A DNA stretch of 64,000 nt from Methylocystis sp. IM3 (GCF_038070105.1 NZ_JBBPBZ010000002.1:364501-428500); one strand, 5' to 3'; positions 35,960 through 46,138 are shown, counted from the stretch's first letter. Notes: generated by a model from the sequence alone, not told the origin. A program made the numbers and translations.

Positions 35960-37426
35960 TCACGACCAGGCGCGCAAGCGCGCCAGGCGGGGGAATTTCT
36001 TCGCGTGATGCCGCTCCATGCGATCGAGCACGCTCCTGAGAAATCGCACGCCGTCGGACAGATAGGCGCCCTTGTTGAGCATGACGCATTCGGCCCGTTG
36101 CGCCATCGCCGCGTCGGTCGTCTCCGGGCGGCTGCCCACGCCCTCGTGCACGAGTCGGTCGAGCACCTCGGTCGCCCAGATGACGGGCGCATGGGCCGCC
36201 TCGCAAAGCCAGAGAATTTCCTCCTGTATTTCGGAGAGACGCGCAAAGCCTAGCTCCACGGCCAGGTCGCCGCGCGCGATCATGACGGCGGTCGGATGGC
36301 GCGCGGCCGCCTGCGCGATGAGCTGCGGGAGATTGCGCACGGAAAGCGGCGTCTCGATCTTCAGCACGAGGGTCTGCGGCCGCGCGTCGCCGCGCCGCGC
36401 CGCGAGCTCCGTTTGCAGAAGCCTCACATCCTCCGCCCGCTGGACGAAGGAAAACCCGACGAGGTCCGCCCGCTGGGCGATGATGTCCAGATCGGCGAAA
36501 TCCTTCGCCGTCAGCGGGGCGAGGTCGAGGTCGGTGGAGGGGAAATTGACGCCCTTGTCGCGTTTGAGCCTCAGCCCCTTCGCCCGCGCCGCGACGATTT
36601 CGATTTCGACCGCGTCCGCGCCCTCGACGGCGACGACCTTTCCGAGCGCCTTTCCGTCGTCGAAGGCGATTTTCGAGCCGGCCCCGAGTTGCGAGACGAC
36701 CTCGGGCATGTTGATCGAAAAGGAAACCGGACCCTCGTCGCCAGCGAGGCGCCTTACGAGGCGCAGCCGCTCGCCCTGATGCAGGCGATACTTCTCGGGC
36801 GCCTGCACGTCGGCGATCCTGAGCTTGGGTCCGGCAATGTCCATGAGGATCGGGCACGGGCGAGAGAGCCGCTGCGCGGCGGCGCGAATGTTTTCGATCA
36901 TGCGCTCCCATGCCAGCCTGTCGTCATGGGCGCAGTTAATCCGCGCGCAATCCATCCCGGCCCGCAGCAGCTCTTCGACGAGCCGCGGATCGTCGGCGGC
37001 CTCGCTCGGCAGCGTGGCCATGATGCGCGTGCGGCGCGGATCGTCCGACTCGCCGAAAACCTGCGCGCAGGCATGGTTGAGCGCATCTTCGCCCGCACGC
37101 CGTTCGGCGGCCGAGGGGTAGGGCGCCTCCTCGCCGCAGAGGCGCCGCAGGGTCGCGAGCACGGCGTCGAGCGAAATCAGAACATCCGCTTCGCTGCGGC
37201 CGAGCGACGAAAGGCCATGGGCGGAGAGCCGCAATTGCAGGGCGCTGAGGTCCCGGCTGCGCAAGGCGAGATAATGGGCGAGATTGCCAAGCCGGGCGTC
37301 CGGGGCGGCGCGCCCCCATTGCGCCAGACGCGCGGCGCCGCCGTCGGCGACGTCCCGACGCAGCGCCGCCACATCGTCCCGCAACCGACGAAGCTCCGCG
37401 GCGCAGGGATCACAGGGAGGCGTCAT
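35960..37426 (-). CDS. Divergent pyruvate kinase-like protein
   Basis: A 488-residue protein. After a 150-residue N-terminal extension of helical, charged sequence, a pyruvate-kinase barrel begins (TRIMATLPSEAADD). Family motifs are recognisable but altered: RINCAHDD in place of the usual RLNFSHG, DIAGPKLRI, KGVNFPS, LVLKIETP and MIARGDLAVELG. The C-terminal allosteric domain is missing. It probably converts phosphoenolpyruvate plus ADP to pyruvate and ATP, but the substitutions make that less sure. The ATG at 37426 follows GGAAAAGAG; the ORF start 24 bases earlier lacks a site. Confidence 0.75.
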   Translation of the reverse strand: MTPPCDPCAAELRRLRDDVAALRRDVADGGAARLAQWGRAAPDARLGNLAHYLALRSRDLSALQLRLSAHGLSSLGRSEADVLISLDAVLATLRRLCGEEAPYPSAAERRAGEDALNHACAQVFGESDDPRRTRIMATLPSEAADDPRLVEELLRAGMDCARINCAHDDRLAWERMIENIRAAAQRLSRPCPILMDIAGPKLRIADVQAPEKYRLHQGERLRLVRRLAGDEGPVSFSINMPEVVSQLGAGSKIAFDDGKALGKVVAVEGADAVEIEIVAARAKGLRLKRDKGVNFPSTDLDLAPLTAKDFADLDIIAQRADLVGFSFVQRAEDVRLLQTELAARRGDARPQTLVLKIETPLSVRNLPQLIAQAAARHPTAVMIARGDLAVELGFARLSEIQEEILWLCEAAHAPVIWATEVLDRLVHEGVGSRPETTDAAMAQRAECVMLNKGAYLSDGVRFLRSVLDRMERHHAKKFPRLARLRAWS

Positions 37427-37588
37427 CGCGCTCTTTTCCGTCCCGCCCATTGCAATTTTGTGACGAGGCCGATCCCGCGCCAGCGTGGCCGCCCGATCTT
37501 TCCTGTCATGGAGACTTCATGCGGCGTTTCTAATGCGCATCTTGAATCCGAATCCGCCGCACGCTCGGCCTCTTTTTCGATTGTCCAG

Positions 37589-39556
37589 ATGACACGACCA
37601 CGCCTCGGCGTCTGTTACTATCCGGAGCACTGGCCTGTTTCCCTCTGGCGCGAGGATGCGCGCAGAATGAAGGAGGCGGGGCTCGATATCGTCCGGCTCG
37701 GCGAGTTCGCATGGTCGCGGCTCGAGCCCAAGGAGGGCGAGTACGACTTCGCCTGGCTGGCGCGCGCCATCGAGGTCCTGCATGGCGAAGGCCTGGACAT
37801 CGTGCTCGGAACGCCGACGGCGACGCCGCCGCGGTGGCTCGTTGCAAAGATGCCGGACATGCTGGCCGTGGATCGCAACGGCCGCGTGAGAAAATTCGGC
37901 TCACGCCGGCATTATTGCTTCAGCCATGAGGGCTATGCGCGGGAAAGCGACCGCATCGTGACTGCCCTGGCGGAACATTTCGGGCGGCTCCCGGCGGTCG
38001 TCGCCTGGCAGACCGACAATGAATTCGGTTGCCACGACACGGTCGAAAGCTATTCCGCCGCGGCGCGCGCCGCCTTCAGCCTCTGGTGCCGTCGCAAATA
38101 CGAGACCATCGACGCGCTCAACCGCGCCTGGGGCAATGTGTTCTGGTCGATGGAGCTTTCCGGCTTCGACGACATCGACCTTCCCGATCTGACGGTGACG
38201 GAAGCCAATCCGTCGCATCTGCTCGATTTCCAGCGATTCTCGTCGGATCAGGTCGTGGCCTTCAACCGGCGGCAGGCGGAGATTTTGCGTCGGCTGTCGC
38301 CGGGGCGCGCGATCCTGCACAATTTCATGGGCTCCTTCACCGCCTTCGATCACCACAAGGTCGGAGACGACCTCGACGCCGCGGCGTGGGACAGCTATCC
38401 GCTCGGCTTTCTCGAACGCAGCCGCAACAGCGAGGAGTTCAAGCTGCGCTACATGCGCGTGGGCGACCCGGATTATCAGGCTTTCCATCACGATCTTTAT
38501 CGCGGCTGCGGGCGCGGCCGTTTCTGGGTGATGGAGCAGCAGCCGGGCGCCGTGAACTGGGCGCCGTGGAATCCGGCGCCGGCGGCGGGCGCGGTCAGGC
38601 TCTGGACGCATGAGGCTTTCGCGGCCGGCGCCGAGGTCGTCAGCTATTTTCGCTGGCGGCAGGCGCCTTTCGCCCAGGAGCAAATGCACGAAGGCCTGCT
38701 CTTGCCCGACAGCCAGCCGGCGCCAGCCCTCGACGAAGCGGCGCGCGTCGCCCGCGAGCTGGAAACTCTCGGCCCCGTGACCGCATCGCGCGCGGATGTC
38801 GCCCTCGTCTTCGATTACGAGAGCGTCTGGGCCTGGGATATCGAGCCGCAGGGAGAGGATTTTTCCTACTTCGAACTCGTTTTCGCTTTTTATCGGGGGC
38901 TGCGGCGGGCGGGTCTTTCGATCGATGTCGTCCCGGCTTCCGCCGAGGCGATCGCAAACCGCGCCTTCGTGCTGGCGCCCGGATTGTTTCGGGCAGACCC
39001 CGCGCTTGTCGGCGCCCTGCGGCGATCGGGCGCAGCAGTTCTTCTCGGACCCCGTTCGGGCTCGAAAACGGCGGATTTCCAGATCCCGCCGAGGCTGCCG
39101 CCGGACCGGTTTCGCGAGCTTGTCGACGTGACGGTCACGCGCGTGGAAAGCTTGCGGCCGGGCGCCTCAGTGCCGGTCGAGAAGGCGAGGGGGTCGCTGC
39201 TGCGCTGGAGAGAAAAACTCGTCCTTGCGGAGGGCGTGACGGCCGAAGCGGCGGGCGCCGACGGGGGGACGGCGCTGGCGCGCAGCGGAAAGCATTTTTA
39301 TCTCGCCGGATGGCCCGACGAGGCTCTCGTCGACGACGTTCTGCGACGCTGCCTCGCCGCCGCGGGTCTCGCCGGCGTTCAGTTGCACCGAGACATTCGA
39401 ATCCGGGACAATGGCCCGTGGCGGCATATTTTCAACTATGGCCCGCAACCGGTCGATATTGGCCCGCTCCTGACGGGCGCGGTCCTTCTCCTCGGGGAGA
39501 GGGTTCTGGAGCCCTGCGGCGTCGCGGTCTGTCGCCGGAGCGCCGAGTCGCCGTAA
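37589..39556 (+). CDS. Glycoside hydrolase family 42 beta-galactosidase
   Basis: A 655-residue GH42 enzyme: N-terminal TIM barrel starting LGVCYYPEHWP, the acid/base glutamate at 145 in WQTDNEFG, and the nucleophile glutamate at 316 in FWVMEQQPG. A trimerisation domain and a C-terminal beta domain follow. No signal peptide is seen, so it is cytoplasmic and probably hydrolyses small beta-galactosides. The ATG at 37589 is the closest in-frame start to the conserved N-terminus. It stands alone, with the pyruvate-kinase-like gene divergent from it. Confidence 0.9.
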   Translation: MTRPRLGVCYYPEHWPVSLWREDARRMKEAGLDIVRLGEFAWSRLEPKEGEYDFAWLARAIEVLHGEGLDIVLGTPTATPPRWLVAKMPDMLAVDRNGRVRKFGSRRHYCFSHEGYARESDRIVTALAEHFGRLPAVVAWQTDNEFGCHDTVESYSAAARAAFSLWCRRKYETIDALNRAWGNVFWSMELSGFDDIDLPDLTVTEANPSHLLDFQRFSSDQVVAFNRRQAEILRRLSPGRAILHNFMGSFTAFDHHKVGDDLDAAAWDSYPLGFLERSRNSEEFKLRYMRVGDPDYQAFHHDLYRGCGRGRFWVMEQQPGAVNWAPWNPAPAAGAVRLWTHEAFAAGAEVVSYFRWRQAPFAQEQMHEGLLLPDSQPAPALDEAARVARELETLGPVTASRADVALVFDYESVWAWDIEPQGEDFSYFELVFAFYRGLRRAGLSIDVVPASAEAIANRAFVLAPGLFRADPALVGALRRSGAAVLLGPRSGSKTADFQIPPRLPPDRFRELVDVTVTRVESLRPGASVPVEKARGSLLRWREKLVLAEGVTAEAAGADGGTALARSGKHFYLAGWPDEALVDDVLRRCLAAAGLAGVQLHRDIRIRDNGPWRHIFNYGPQPVDIGPLLTGAVLLLGERVLEPCGVAVCRRSAESP

Positions 39557-39607
39557 CAGGTCGGCGGCGGCATGTTGAAACGGCGGCATGGCGCCGCCGG
39601 GCGATCT

Positions 39608-39880
39608 TCAGGCCTCCTTGGCCTTGTTTCTCTTTTCCTGGCCCTTCCGAAACGGAACGACCGCGCTTGGCGTGTGATGGCGCGCCGTGAGGCGACGCCG
39701 CCCGGTGCCCGTCAGCACGTAACGGCCCCGATAATCGTCCCAGCGCATCAAATCCGCCAGAAGCGCCCTCTGGCGAAGCACCATTGTCATCGGGTCCTGC
39801 ACATGGGCCGGGGCGATGTCGCCGAAGTCGTCGACATTGGCCAAAGCCTCAGTGAGCATTTTCTCCTGTCGGTCCATCAT
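39608..39880 (-). CDS. Small hypothetical protein
   Basis: A 90-residue basic protein with no domain I recognise. GAGAGGGG lies directly before the ATG pair at 39880/39877, and composition (acidic N-terminal half, Arg/Lys-rich C-terminus) looks protein-like rather than random. It lies just left of the tRNA-Phe fragment, converging with the beta-galactosidase gene. The motif RYVLTGTGRRRLTARHHTPS may be an RNA- or DNA-binding tail, but this is only an impression. Confidence 0.5.
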   Translation of the reverse strand: MMDRQEKMLTEALANVDDFGDIAPAHVQDPMTMVLRQRALLADLMRWDDYRGRYVLTGTGRRRLTARHHTPSAVVPFRKGQEKRNKAKEA

Positions 39881-40099
39881 CCCCTCTCTCTGCGTCGGAC
39901 ATGGGTCCGGATGGCCGCGGGCGCTAGTTGCGCCGCAGGGATACGCCGAAAACGGCGTTCTGGTTGGCTCATGCGGTAAATTACCCGAAAAGCGCGCCTT
40001 TTGCCAAACCCGCGAGAGCGTCGCCGCGCGGGATATTCGCGGGCGCGGTTACGCAGGGGCGTCGAGCCGCTGGGTGAGAAGCAGGGATTGCAAGGAGGA

Positions 40100-40148
40100 T
40101 GGTGCCCAGGGGCGGAATCGAACCACCGACACTGCGATTTTCAGTCGC
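40100..40148 (-). other. 3' fragment of tRNA-Phe(GAA), putative attachment site
   Basis: Read on the minus strand, 49 bases match the 3' part of alphaproteobacterial tRNA-Phe: anticodon arm with CTGAAAA loop, variable loop, TTCGATT T-loop, acceptor strand CCTGGGC and ACCA. The 5' half (acceptor, D-arm) is absent and replaced by unrelated AT-rich sequence. This is the usual scar of an element that integrated at a tRNA 3' end. By orientation the element lies to the right, and the intact tRNA-Phe should be at its far end, outside this window or lost. Confidence 0.8.
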
Positions 40149-40545
40149 GGCACTGAAGCGATTAGTATATTGTATTTACAGGAATTTCTCCGAGCAAAAA
40201 TTTTTCAGCAAGGTCTCAGCAAGGGTGGAGGGGTTTCTCCTTTTTTCGCGAATCGAAACTCTGGGAGTACCAGAGGTAGCGGAGCCCTGCTGCAGCCATT
40301 CCAATTGAATTCAGTGCGTTTTTCGACTTCAATGGCCGTGAGACCGGCAAAGGAGGCGGCCTAGCCAATGTCGATTCTCGACCTGCGCCTGCCGATCTCG
40401 GGCAAAGCGCTGTTCATCGAATGAGGCTGACGTCGTCGATCTCATATCGAACGGCCAAGGCTGGCCGCATGAAAAGTTTTGCAATGGACCCGTTTTTCTT
40501 GCCCTGCCTGTAAACTATAAACTGATGGCGCTGACGCATTAGCTT
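40149..40545. other. Island left end without recognisable gene
   Basis: About 400 bases directly inside the tRNA-Phe fragment. An integrase would be expected here; only short, AT-rich open frames with stops are seen and none matches a recombinase by eye. Nothing else is identifiable. Confidence 0.4.
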
Positions 40546-41697
40546 GTGACCGTGAAACCATGGATTTCTCGAGACACGCGGCTGATGAGCCGGCAAGTTC
40601 GGTTTGAGGTCTCACCCACTCCACGCCAAGGTCCCCAGTTGTCGTCCCGAATTCAGGACCACCCTTTCGCCGCCAGCTATCGCAGCGGGGTAGACGATCT
40701 CGCCGGCGACTTGTTTGGTGCCGCGCTGCAGCGGTCAGTCGTCTATCATCGGGCCGCCGGGTTCTTCTCAAGCTCAGCGCTGCAGGCACTCGCCCCGGAT
40801 CTGATGAACTTTTTCGAGCGCGGCGGTAGAATGGTCCTTGTGACCTCTCCAAAGCTTGGACATAGCGATTTGGTAGCCATTCGGCGCTACTACCTGGAGC
40901 GTGAGACAGAGCATTCCCACTATACTCTCCCTGAACTCTTCGATCGCTTGAGCAAGAAATGTTTGGGGGCGCCGGTGGTGTTCGGGGAGCTACTGCGGCG
41001 GGAACGGCTACGCATGTTAATCGCACGCCCTAAGGGCGCTCTTGCACCGGCTATATATCATGAGAAATTCGCCATCTTTTCTGACGGCGCGGAAGCGATG
41101 GCCATATCAGGCAGCGGTAACGAGTCCGCATTGGCGCTGCGCGCCAGCTTTGAACGGTTCGAGGTTTTCCGTTCTTGGATAGAGCCTGAGCGTCTATCTT
41201 TGTTTTTCGGAATCAGTTTGCCGCTATGCTGGCGAACAAGACGGAAGGTCTCGAAATCGTCCCACTGCTCAACGCTTATCGCGATGGATGGCTTGAGGCG
41301 CGATTGGGGCCAGTAATAGATGATGAACAGCCTGCGGAGCCCACGGCCGTGCGATACGAGCCCCCTGAGCGACTCGTCCCCTTCCCGGGCGAGTTGTTCG
41401 AGCACCAGAGAGTAGCTATTTCCCGGTGGTCCGAAGCGGGTGGAAGGGGCATGCTCGCGATGGCTACGGGCTCTGGGAAGACAATCACGGCCTTGTCGAT
41501 CGCGGCGCGGCTTTACGACGCCCTCGAAGGGCGATCATTGGCGATTTTGATCGTTGCGCCATTCATCCATTTGGTTGACCAATGGATCGATGTCGGCGCG
41601 GCCTTTGGGCTGCGGTCCATTCGGTGCGCAGAGAATGAGGGGCACTGGCGCGATGAGCTAGCGACTGCGATCTTCGCCACCAATTCTGGCCGCCATT
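40546..41697 (+). pseudogene. Broken PLD-nuclease/DEAD-box helicase gene
   Basis: The first 220 codons or so encode a PLD-like domain (AAGFFSSSALQALAP, VLVTSPKLG, and the HxK-type site YHEKFAIFSDGAEAM followed by ISGSGNES). A frameshift near 41220 moves the reading frame; it continues as LANKTEGLEIVPLLNAY, then LFEHQRVAISRWSEAGG and Walker A ATGSGKT with APFIHLVDQW, the start of a superfamily-2 helicase. The gene stops there, fused to a different gene's fragment, so the remaining helicase motifs are lost. Such PLD-helicase proteins occur in restriction and defence systems. Now non-functional as a helicase; the PLD part alone could still be translated. Confidence 0.75.
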
Positions 41698-41865
41698 GAG
41701 CACGGGATGGCGACTATCTGGGACGCCGACGTGCTGATCTGGGCGGCCCAGAATTCTCCACACCCTGGGGTGACCATTCGCAATGCGCCATGGCGGAGGT
41801 GGGGGCGCAACCTCAACTCACGACAGAACACTTGTCCTTGCGCTGTATCGCTGCCAACATCATGA
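41695..41865 (+). pseudogene. Relic of plasmid replication initiator protein A (RPA family)
   Basis: In the frame after the truncated helicase, EHGMATIWDADVLIWAAQ matches the conserved N-terminal segment of alphaproteobacterial plasmid replication initiators (normally GMATIWDADVLIWAASQ). The match ends abruptly after AAQ, and a stop follows at 41863. It shows that plasmid-type DNA was part of the island and that the helicase gene was cut by recombination with it. Only about 17 residues match, so confidence rests on how distinctive the motif is. Confidence 0.65.
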
Positions 41866-41933
41866 AGGTGCCTAAGAGCGCCCGGTATCCATTAGCTCAA
41901 GATTATTCTAGCCGGTAAATTTTAGGTGTCACG

Positions 41934-44231
41934 ATGCAGGGCGAATGGATAAGGAGACCAACAGGCACAGACTCCGTTATCTTTGTGCACGGCATACTTT
42001 CGAGCGGTGAAACTTGCTGGCGAGACGGTGACGGCAGCTACTGGCCGGATCTACTGAAACACGAGCCAAAACTCGAGCCCTTAGGCATTTACGTTTTCAC
42101 TTACGAGACAGGAATATTTAGCGGCAGCTATCGCCTGAGCGATGTTGTCGACGCCCTAAAGGAGCACATGCGACTAGATCATGTGCTCGAAAGTGATCGC
42201 CTTATTTTCGTCTGCCATAGTATGGGCGGCTTGGTCGTCAGGAAGTTGATCGTTGAGCGGGCGTTCGAACTGATCATGGCTAACAAGGAAGTAGGTCTAT
42301 TCCTTGTGGCCTCGCCTTCCTTAGGCTCATCTTATGCGGATTTACTATCCCCGTTGGCCCAGCTCTTTGGACATGCCCAGGCCGACGCATTACGTTTTGT
42401 GCGCAGCAACGCATGGCTTAGTGACCTAGATAAAGAATTCATAAATTTGAAGGAAGGCGGGAAACTGAAACTCAAAGGCAAAGACCTGACAGTAGACAAG
42501 TTCGTAATTTTTGACAAGTTTTGGCGAAGGCAAGTCGTAGAGCCGTTCGCTGGTGCGCGATATTTCGGTGAGCCTTTTAAGATCGCCGGGTCAGACCATT
42601 TTTCAATTGCAAAACCAAAGGACAGAGCAGCAATTCAGCATCGCTTGCTTTGTAAGTTTATCTCAGAGACAGCTCTCGCCATCAATACCAATTCGTCGTC
42701 GACCGACGCACTCAAGGCAGAGAGGTGTATTTACGAGCGAGATCGGTCTAACAAGGAGCCAAGAGACTTCTCTGCTCCACTGCGCAAGCATATGAGTGAA
42801 GTGCAACGAAAGATCGGGGCGCTCACACAGGAGCAGTATCGTGTAATACGCCAACTTGGCCAAATCGGCGAGCCAGAATTACTGGTTGCGCTGGGTCAGG
42901 AAAGACCCTCGTAGCAGCAGAGAAAGCTATTCGGCTTTCAAACGCTGGCATCTCAACGTTAGTGCTGTGTCACAGCCCTCTGTTGGCCAAGCATATTACT
43001 GGGCTGACACGTGGCACAGGGGCCGTGGTGTATTCCTTTGGAGACTGGGTGCGTTGTCTTGCAATATCTTTGCGCAAAGAACAACCGATGTCATGGTCGA
43101 ACTACGATGAGCCGGAGTCGGCCGAGTTGGAAGCAGCATTCGATGCTCTACTGAAAGGCGGTCAAAGGTTTGATGCCATTATCGTCGACGAAGGGCAGGA
43201 CTTCCGATCGGAATGGTGGCTCCTCGTAGAAGCCGCCTTGATCGCACCTGATGCTGGTATCCTTTATATTTTTCATGATGATCATCAGGCGCTCTTGCCA
43301 CATCGCGCGGGGTATCCTGACGTTGATGCCGTACCTGATCTTTCTCGCAATTGCCGCAATTCAGCGAAAGTCTTCGATTTGGTGCGTTATTTTCATGCCC
43401 AAGCACCCGAAACCGAATTGCAATTGCGATCGAAGGGACAAGCTTGGATCGAACGAGTTCCAATCGGTCTGGAGACTGACGGACTCCGTCGAGTTTTGTC
43501 GCACGCGGTAAAAACAAGTCTTACTGAGAGCAAAATTGTTATCCTGTTATCCGGTGGGCTCCAAGTTTCCTCATGGCCGCTAATTGGAAATACCATTCAG
43601 GTTTCGACATCAGAACCGTGGCAGGGCGCTGTGGCCAGATGCTTTGAGGGTGTAATTTGTTTGTACGATCGAGATGGTGTCACTATACCAACCAAATGCA
43701 TTGGAGAGCGTCCGTGCACGGCTAACCAACTTGAGCCGTGAGCCTTTACCGACAGCGAAAGATGCCGCTTTAGTCCGTGAGATTGCGGGGGCTTTTAGCA
43801 TATCGCGAGATGTTCGGCAGAAGGTGCTTTCGTATTGGCACCCCCGGAATTACCTGCGCTGGCGGTTAAAGGACCAGAAGCTCAAACTACATCGTAGAGA
43901 CCCTGCCACTCTTGTCGCCGCTGAATTTTTGATGCATTTTGAGCGTGAAGACTGGTCGGACGGGTTGCCTACACCGAAAAACTTCCGGCTCGTCGCGGAG
44001 CGGCGCGAAGCGACATTTGATGACATCCAAGTGTTCGATCTTTCGGCCTTTAAGGGACTTGAAGCTGATACAATCATTCTCGTAATCGGTGGACACCTTC
44101 CAATGCGCCCGGAGGAAACCTACGTCGGCTTCTCACGCGCGAGGTTCGCGTTAGCCGTGGTTGAGTGCGGGGCAAATCTCGACTTGCCCGCGGAACTGAT
44201 AGACACCGCTATGGCAAGCGAGAACATATAA
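41934..44231 (+). pseudogene. Alpha/beta-hydrolase fused to superfamily-1 helicase, frameshifted
   Basis: The first frame (41934-42914) encodes a SERAC1/lipase-like alpha/beta hydrolase: VHG at 18-20 and nucleophile Ser96 in CHSMGG, followed by a Q-motif-like LTQEQYRVIRQLG. There a frameshift near 42885 leads to Walker A GCAGSGKTLVAAEKA in a second frame, which continues through Walker B IIVDEGQDF to 43741. A second frameshift (43.6-43.7 kb) leads to the last part with FKGLEADTIILVIGG and YVGFSRARFALAVVE. All pieces are collinear in order of a UvrD-like helicase. The original protein would have been about 760 residues. AT-rich composition marks it as foreign. Sequencing error is an alternative to decay. 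Confidence 0.75.
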
Positions 44232-44907
44232 CGTTAACCACATTCGGCATGGTTGCCCCAAACGGCGTGGGCTAAGTTCCGCGATGAGGGCAAAATGCGC
44301 CCTCGCCGAAACCCGGCGAGAGGCGCTGTCCAATCAGACCTTAGCAAGGATAGAATGCGATGTGATTTCGCGATGTCTCGCTTTGGATTTCAATGTCTTG
44401 GAGGACTGTTTTCCATCAGTTTGGAAAACTTCAGCAAAGATAGCCCGCGCAGGAGCATTCGTAATTGATTGATCTCCCGCTATTGCAATGTCAAATGCTC
44501 GCTTGCGCAGAGCCTGGGCGAAGCTACGGTCTTCTTAAATTGAATTGAGATGGAGGCGGCGCGGTCAATTGTCGCTCCACTTGCACGTCCCCAGCTACGC
44601 CTCACAGCTTCGCCGAGCGAGGGGCAAAAGATGTCGCGCGAACGGCGACCCCCGGGTACAATGCCAGCTCATGATCCTGGCTGTAAGAACGCGCGAGTAA
44701 GTTTCAATTCCCTCGTCGCTCGATGGGGAAGATGACGGGACGTTTTTTAAAAGGCGCCGATCGATCCCAACTGACGCTCTTGCCAGAACGCCTGGACGAC
44801 CGGGTAGGCGGTCCCGTCGCGAAGGTGGTTGAAATTTGTTGGCGCGGTCTCCGGGTTACCTAACCCAAACGATTCCGCTGGTGGAGCGACGGAAGGGAGG
44901 CCATGCC
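44232..44907. other. Non-coding stretch between helicase relic and IS256 relic
   Basis: Some 680 bases with only short open frames that match no family I know. GGATTGAAA-type or terminator-like structure was not evident. It probably consists of older decayed island DNA. Confidence 0.4.
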
Positions 44908-45227
44908 ATGAAGAAAAATACCATGAAGACGGCGGTTGTTGCCGCCGACATTCTGCTTTTCGGTGATTGGGCTGACGCCATCATGGACGCATAGTCTGCG
45001 CTCAGGTTCGCGTTTTCATCGAGGCGATGCTGGATGAAGAGCTATGAGACGTCCTGGCGCGTCCGCGTTACGGACGGCGCAAGCCGAGCGATCATGGCGA
45101 ACCGGCACGCGCTGTCGGTTTGCGTAACGAAATCGACCAGTCCTGGAGTCGAGAGCTGAAATTCATGCTTGAACAATGGCTTGCGGAGCCAGAAATGGCA
45201 AAGCTGCGCCGCGAGCCGCCGCCTTGA
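44908..45227 (+). pseudogene. IS256-family transposase relic
   Basis: The start MKKNTMKTAVVAADILLFGDW and, in another frame, VRVFIEAMLDEEL followed by an in-frame TGA and DVLARPRYGRRKPSDHGEPA match the N-terminus of mutator-type (IS256) transposases. A frameshift lies between the two parts, and the DDE catalytic core is missing. It is inactive. No terminal inverted repeats could be paired. Confidence 0.65.
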
Positions 45228-45417
45228 GCGATCGATTCTCAGATTGCGGTGAAGCTGCTCCCCCGACTGACGGCGCAGGGAGCGAGACGCAGAAGCACGT
45301 CACTTCGCATGCTTCAAGGCGCAGCAGTTCGAAAGCGACTTGCAGGCGAGAAGCCGTCGAAAGTGGCATTTTCATTATGCCCCGAAGCGGCCGCTCGCAA
45401 TCAGGGGTCTCAAGCAT

Positions 45418-45615
45418 GAATCTGCGCAAATATGCGACAGGGGCGGGGAAGGCTCGCCTCCCAGCGTCGGTCGTGCGCACGCGAGTCTGCTGCTTCTTCC
45501 CAACGAACTACTTATCAAGCGCTATCTATCCAGCCTCGGCGACCGTTTCCTGGTTCGTCTCCTTCTTCGCGCCCGTCGCTTGGACGAGAATTCATCGCCG
45601 GTTAAACTCAATCCA
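45418..45615 (-). pseudogene. Decayed paralogue of the winged-helix regulator at 51461-51778
   Basis: Read leftward, WIEFNRR-stop-ILVQATGAKKETNQ, then EAG-stop-IALDK-stop-FVGKKQQTRVRTTDAG aligns well with the intact regulator's WIEFTRLRAIVDATDGNLG and IDKQFVGKKPQTRVRATNSG. Three in-frame stops make it dead. It begins directly behind the DinB stop codon. This is a remnant of a second copy of the regulator operon now seen at 51.5-52.4 kb. Confidence 0.8.
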
Positions 45616-45625
45616 ATCCCGGGAG

Positions 45626-46138
45626 TTAAATAGAATAAGTACAGCCCGGCATGATGACTAAATCCGTGATGTATGGCGTCGCGCCGGCTGCAGTGATCAT
45701 GGCGTGGGCCTGGCCACGATGATGCGTTTGATGGTTGAACATGTGCGTGATAACGAGCCAACGTGGTTTCACGAAATCCGTATTAGTACTAGAACGCCAT
45801 GCAAGATCCCCGGCTAGCTCGGCAACGCCAATTGCGCGCGCCCAATCGACTATTCTCCGGTCCATCGCGGCGCGCTCTCGTTTCAGCGCTTCCCAATCGT
45901 TGAAGTATGATGCCGAACCAGACAATCCGACAGTCGGTTGCGGAAAATCGGACGAGCGACTCATCCACATGGTGTCCGCCCAAAGCAGATGATTTAGCGT
46001 CGCGTGAATGGATTTGAAGAACGCGCCGCGATCCTGATGACGCGCCTCTTCGCTGAGCGTATCGGCGGCTGAGTAAAGATTGTCGTTTTGCCAGCGTGCG
46101 TAGCGCGCCATCGTGCGAACATAGGCGGGATCGATCAT
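45626..46138 (-). CDS. DinB family protein
   Basis: A 170-residue four-helix-bundle protein. The metal-binding histidines are in HATLNHLLWAD (His48 region) and HMFNHQTHHRGQ near residue 135. DinB/YfiT-like proteins are thiol-dependent S-transferases or hydrolases, often in stress or detoxification. This copy is intact although surrounded by relics. The ATG at 46138 follows a moderate GAGGTAA site. Confidence 0.88.
   Translation of the reverse strand: MIDPAYVRTMARYARWQNDNLYSAADTLSEEARHQDRGAFFKSIHATLNHLLWADTMWMSRSSDFPQPTVGLSGSASYFNDWEALKRERAAMDRRIVDWARAIGVAELAGDLAWRSSTNTDFVKPRWLVITHMFNHQTHHRGQAHAMITAAGATPYITDLVIMPGCTYSI

Noticed and set aside
45163..45661. Small plus- and minus-strand frames around the dead regulator
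   Set aside because: They are shadows of the regulator relic and IS256 relic; no start site or family pattern supports them.
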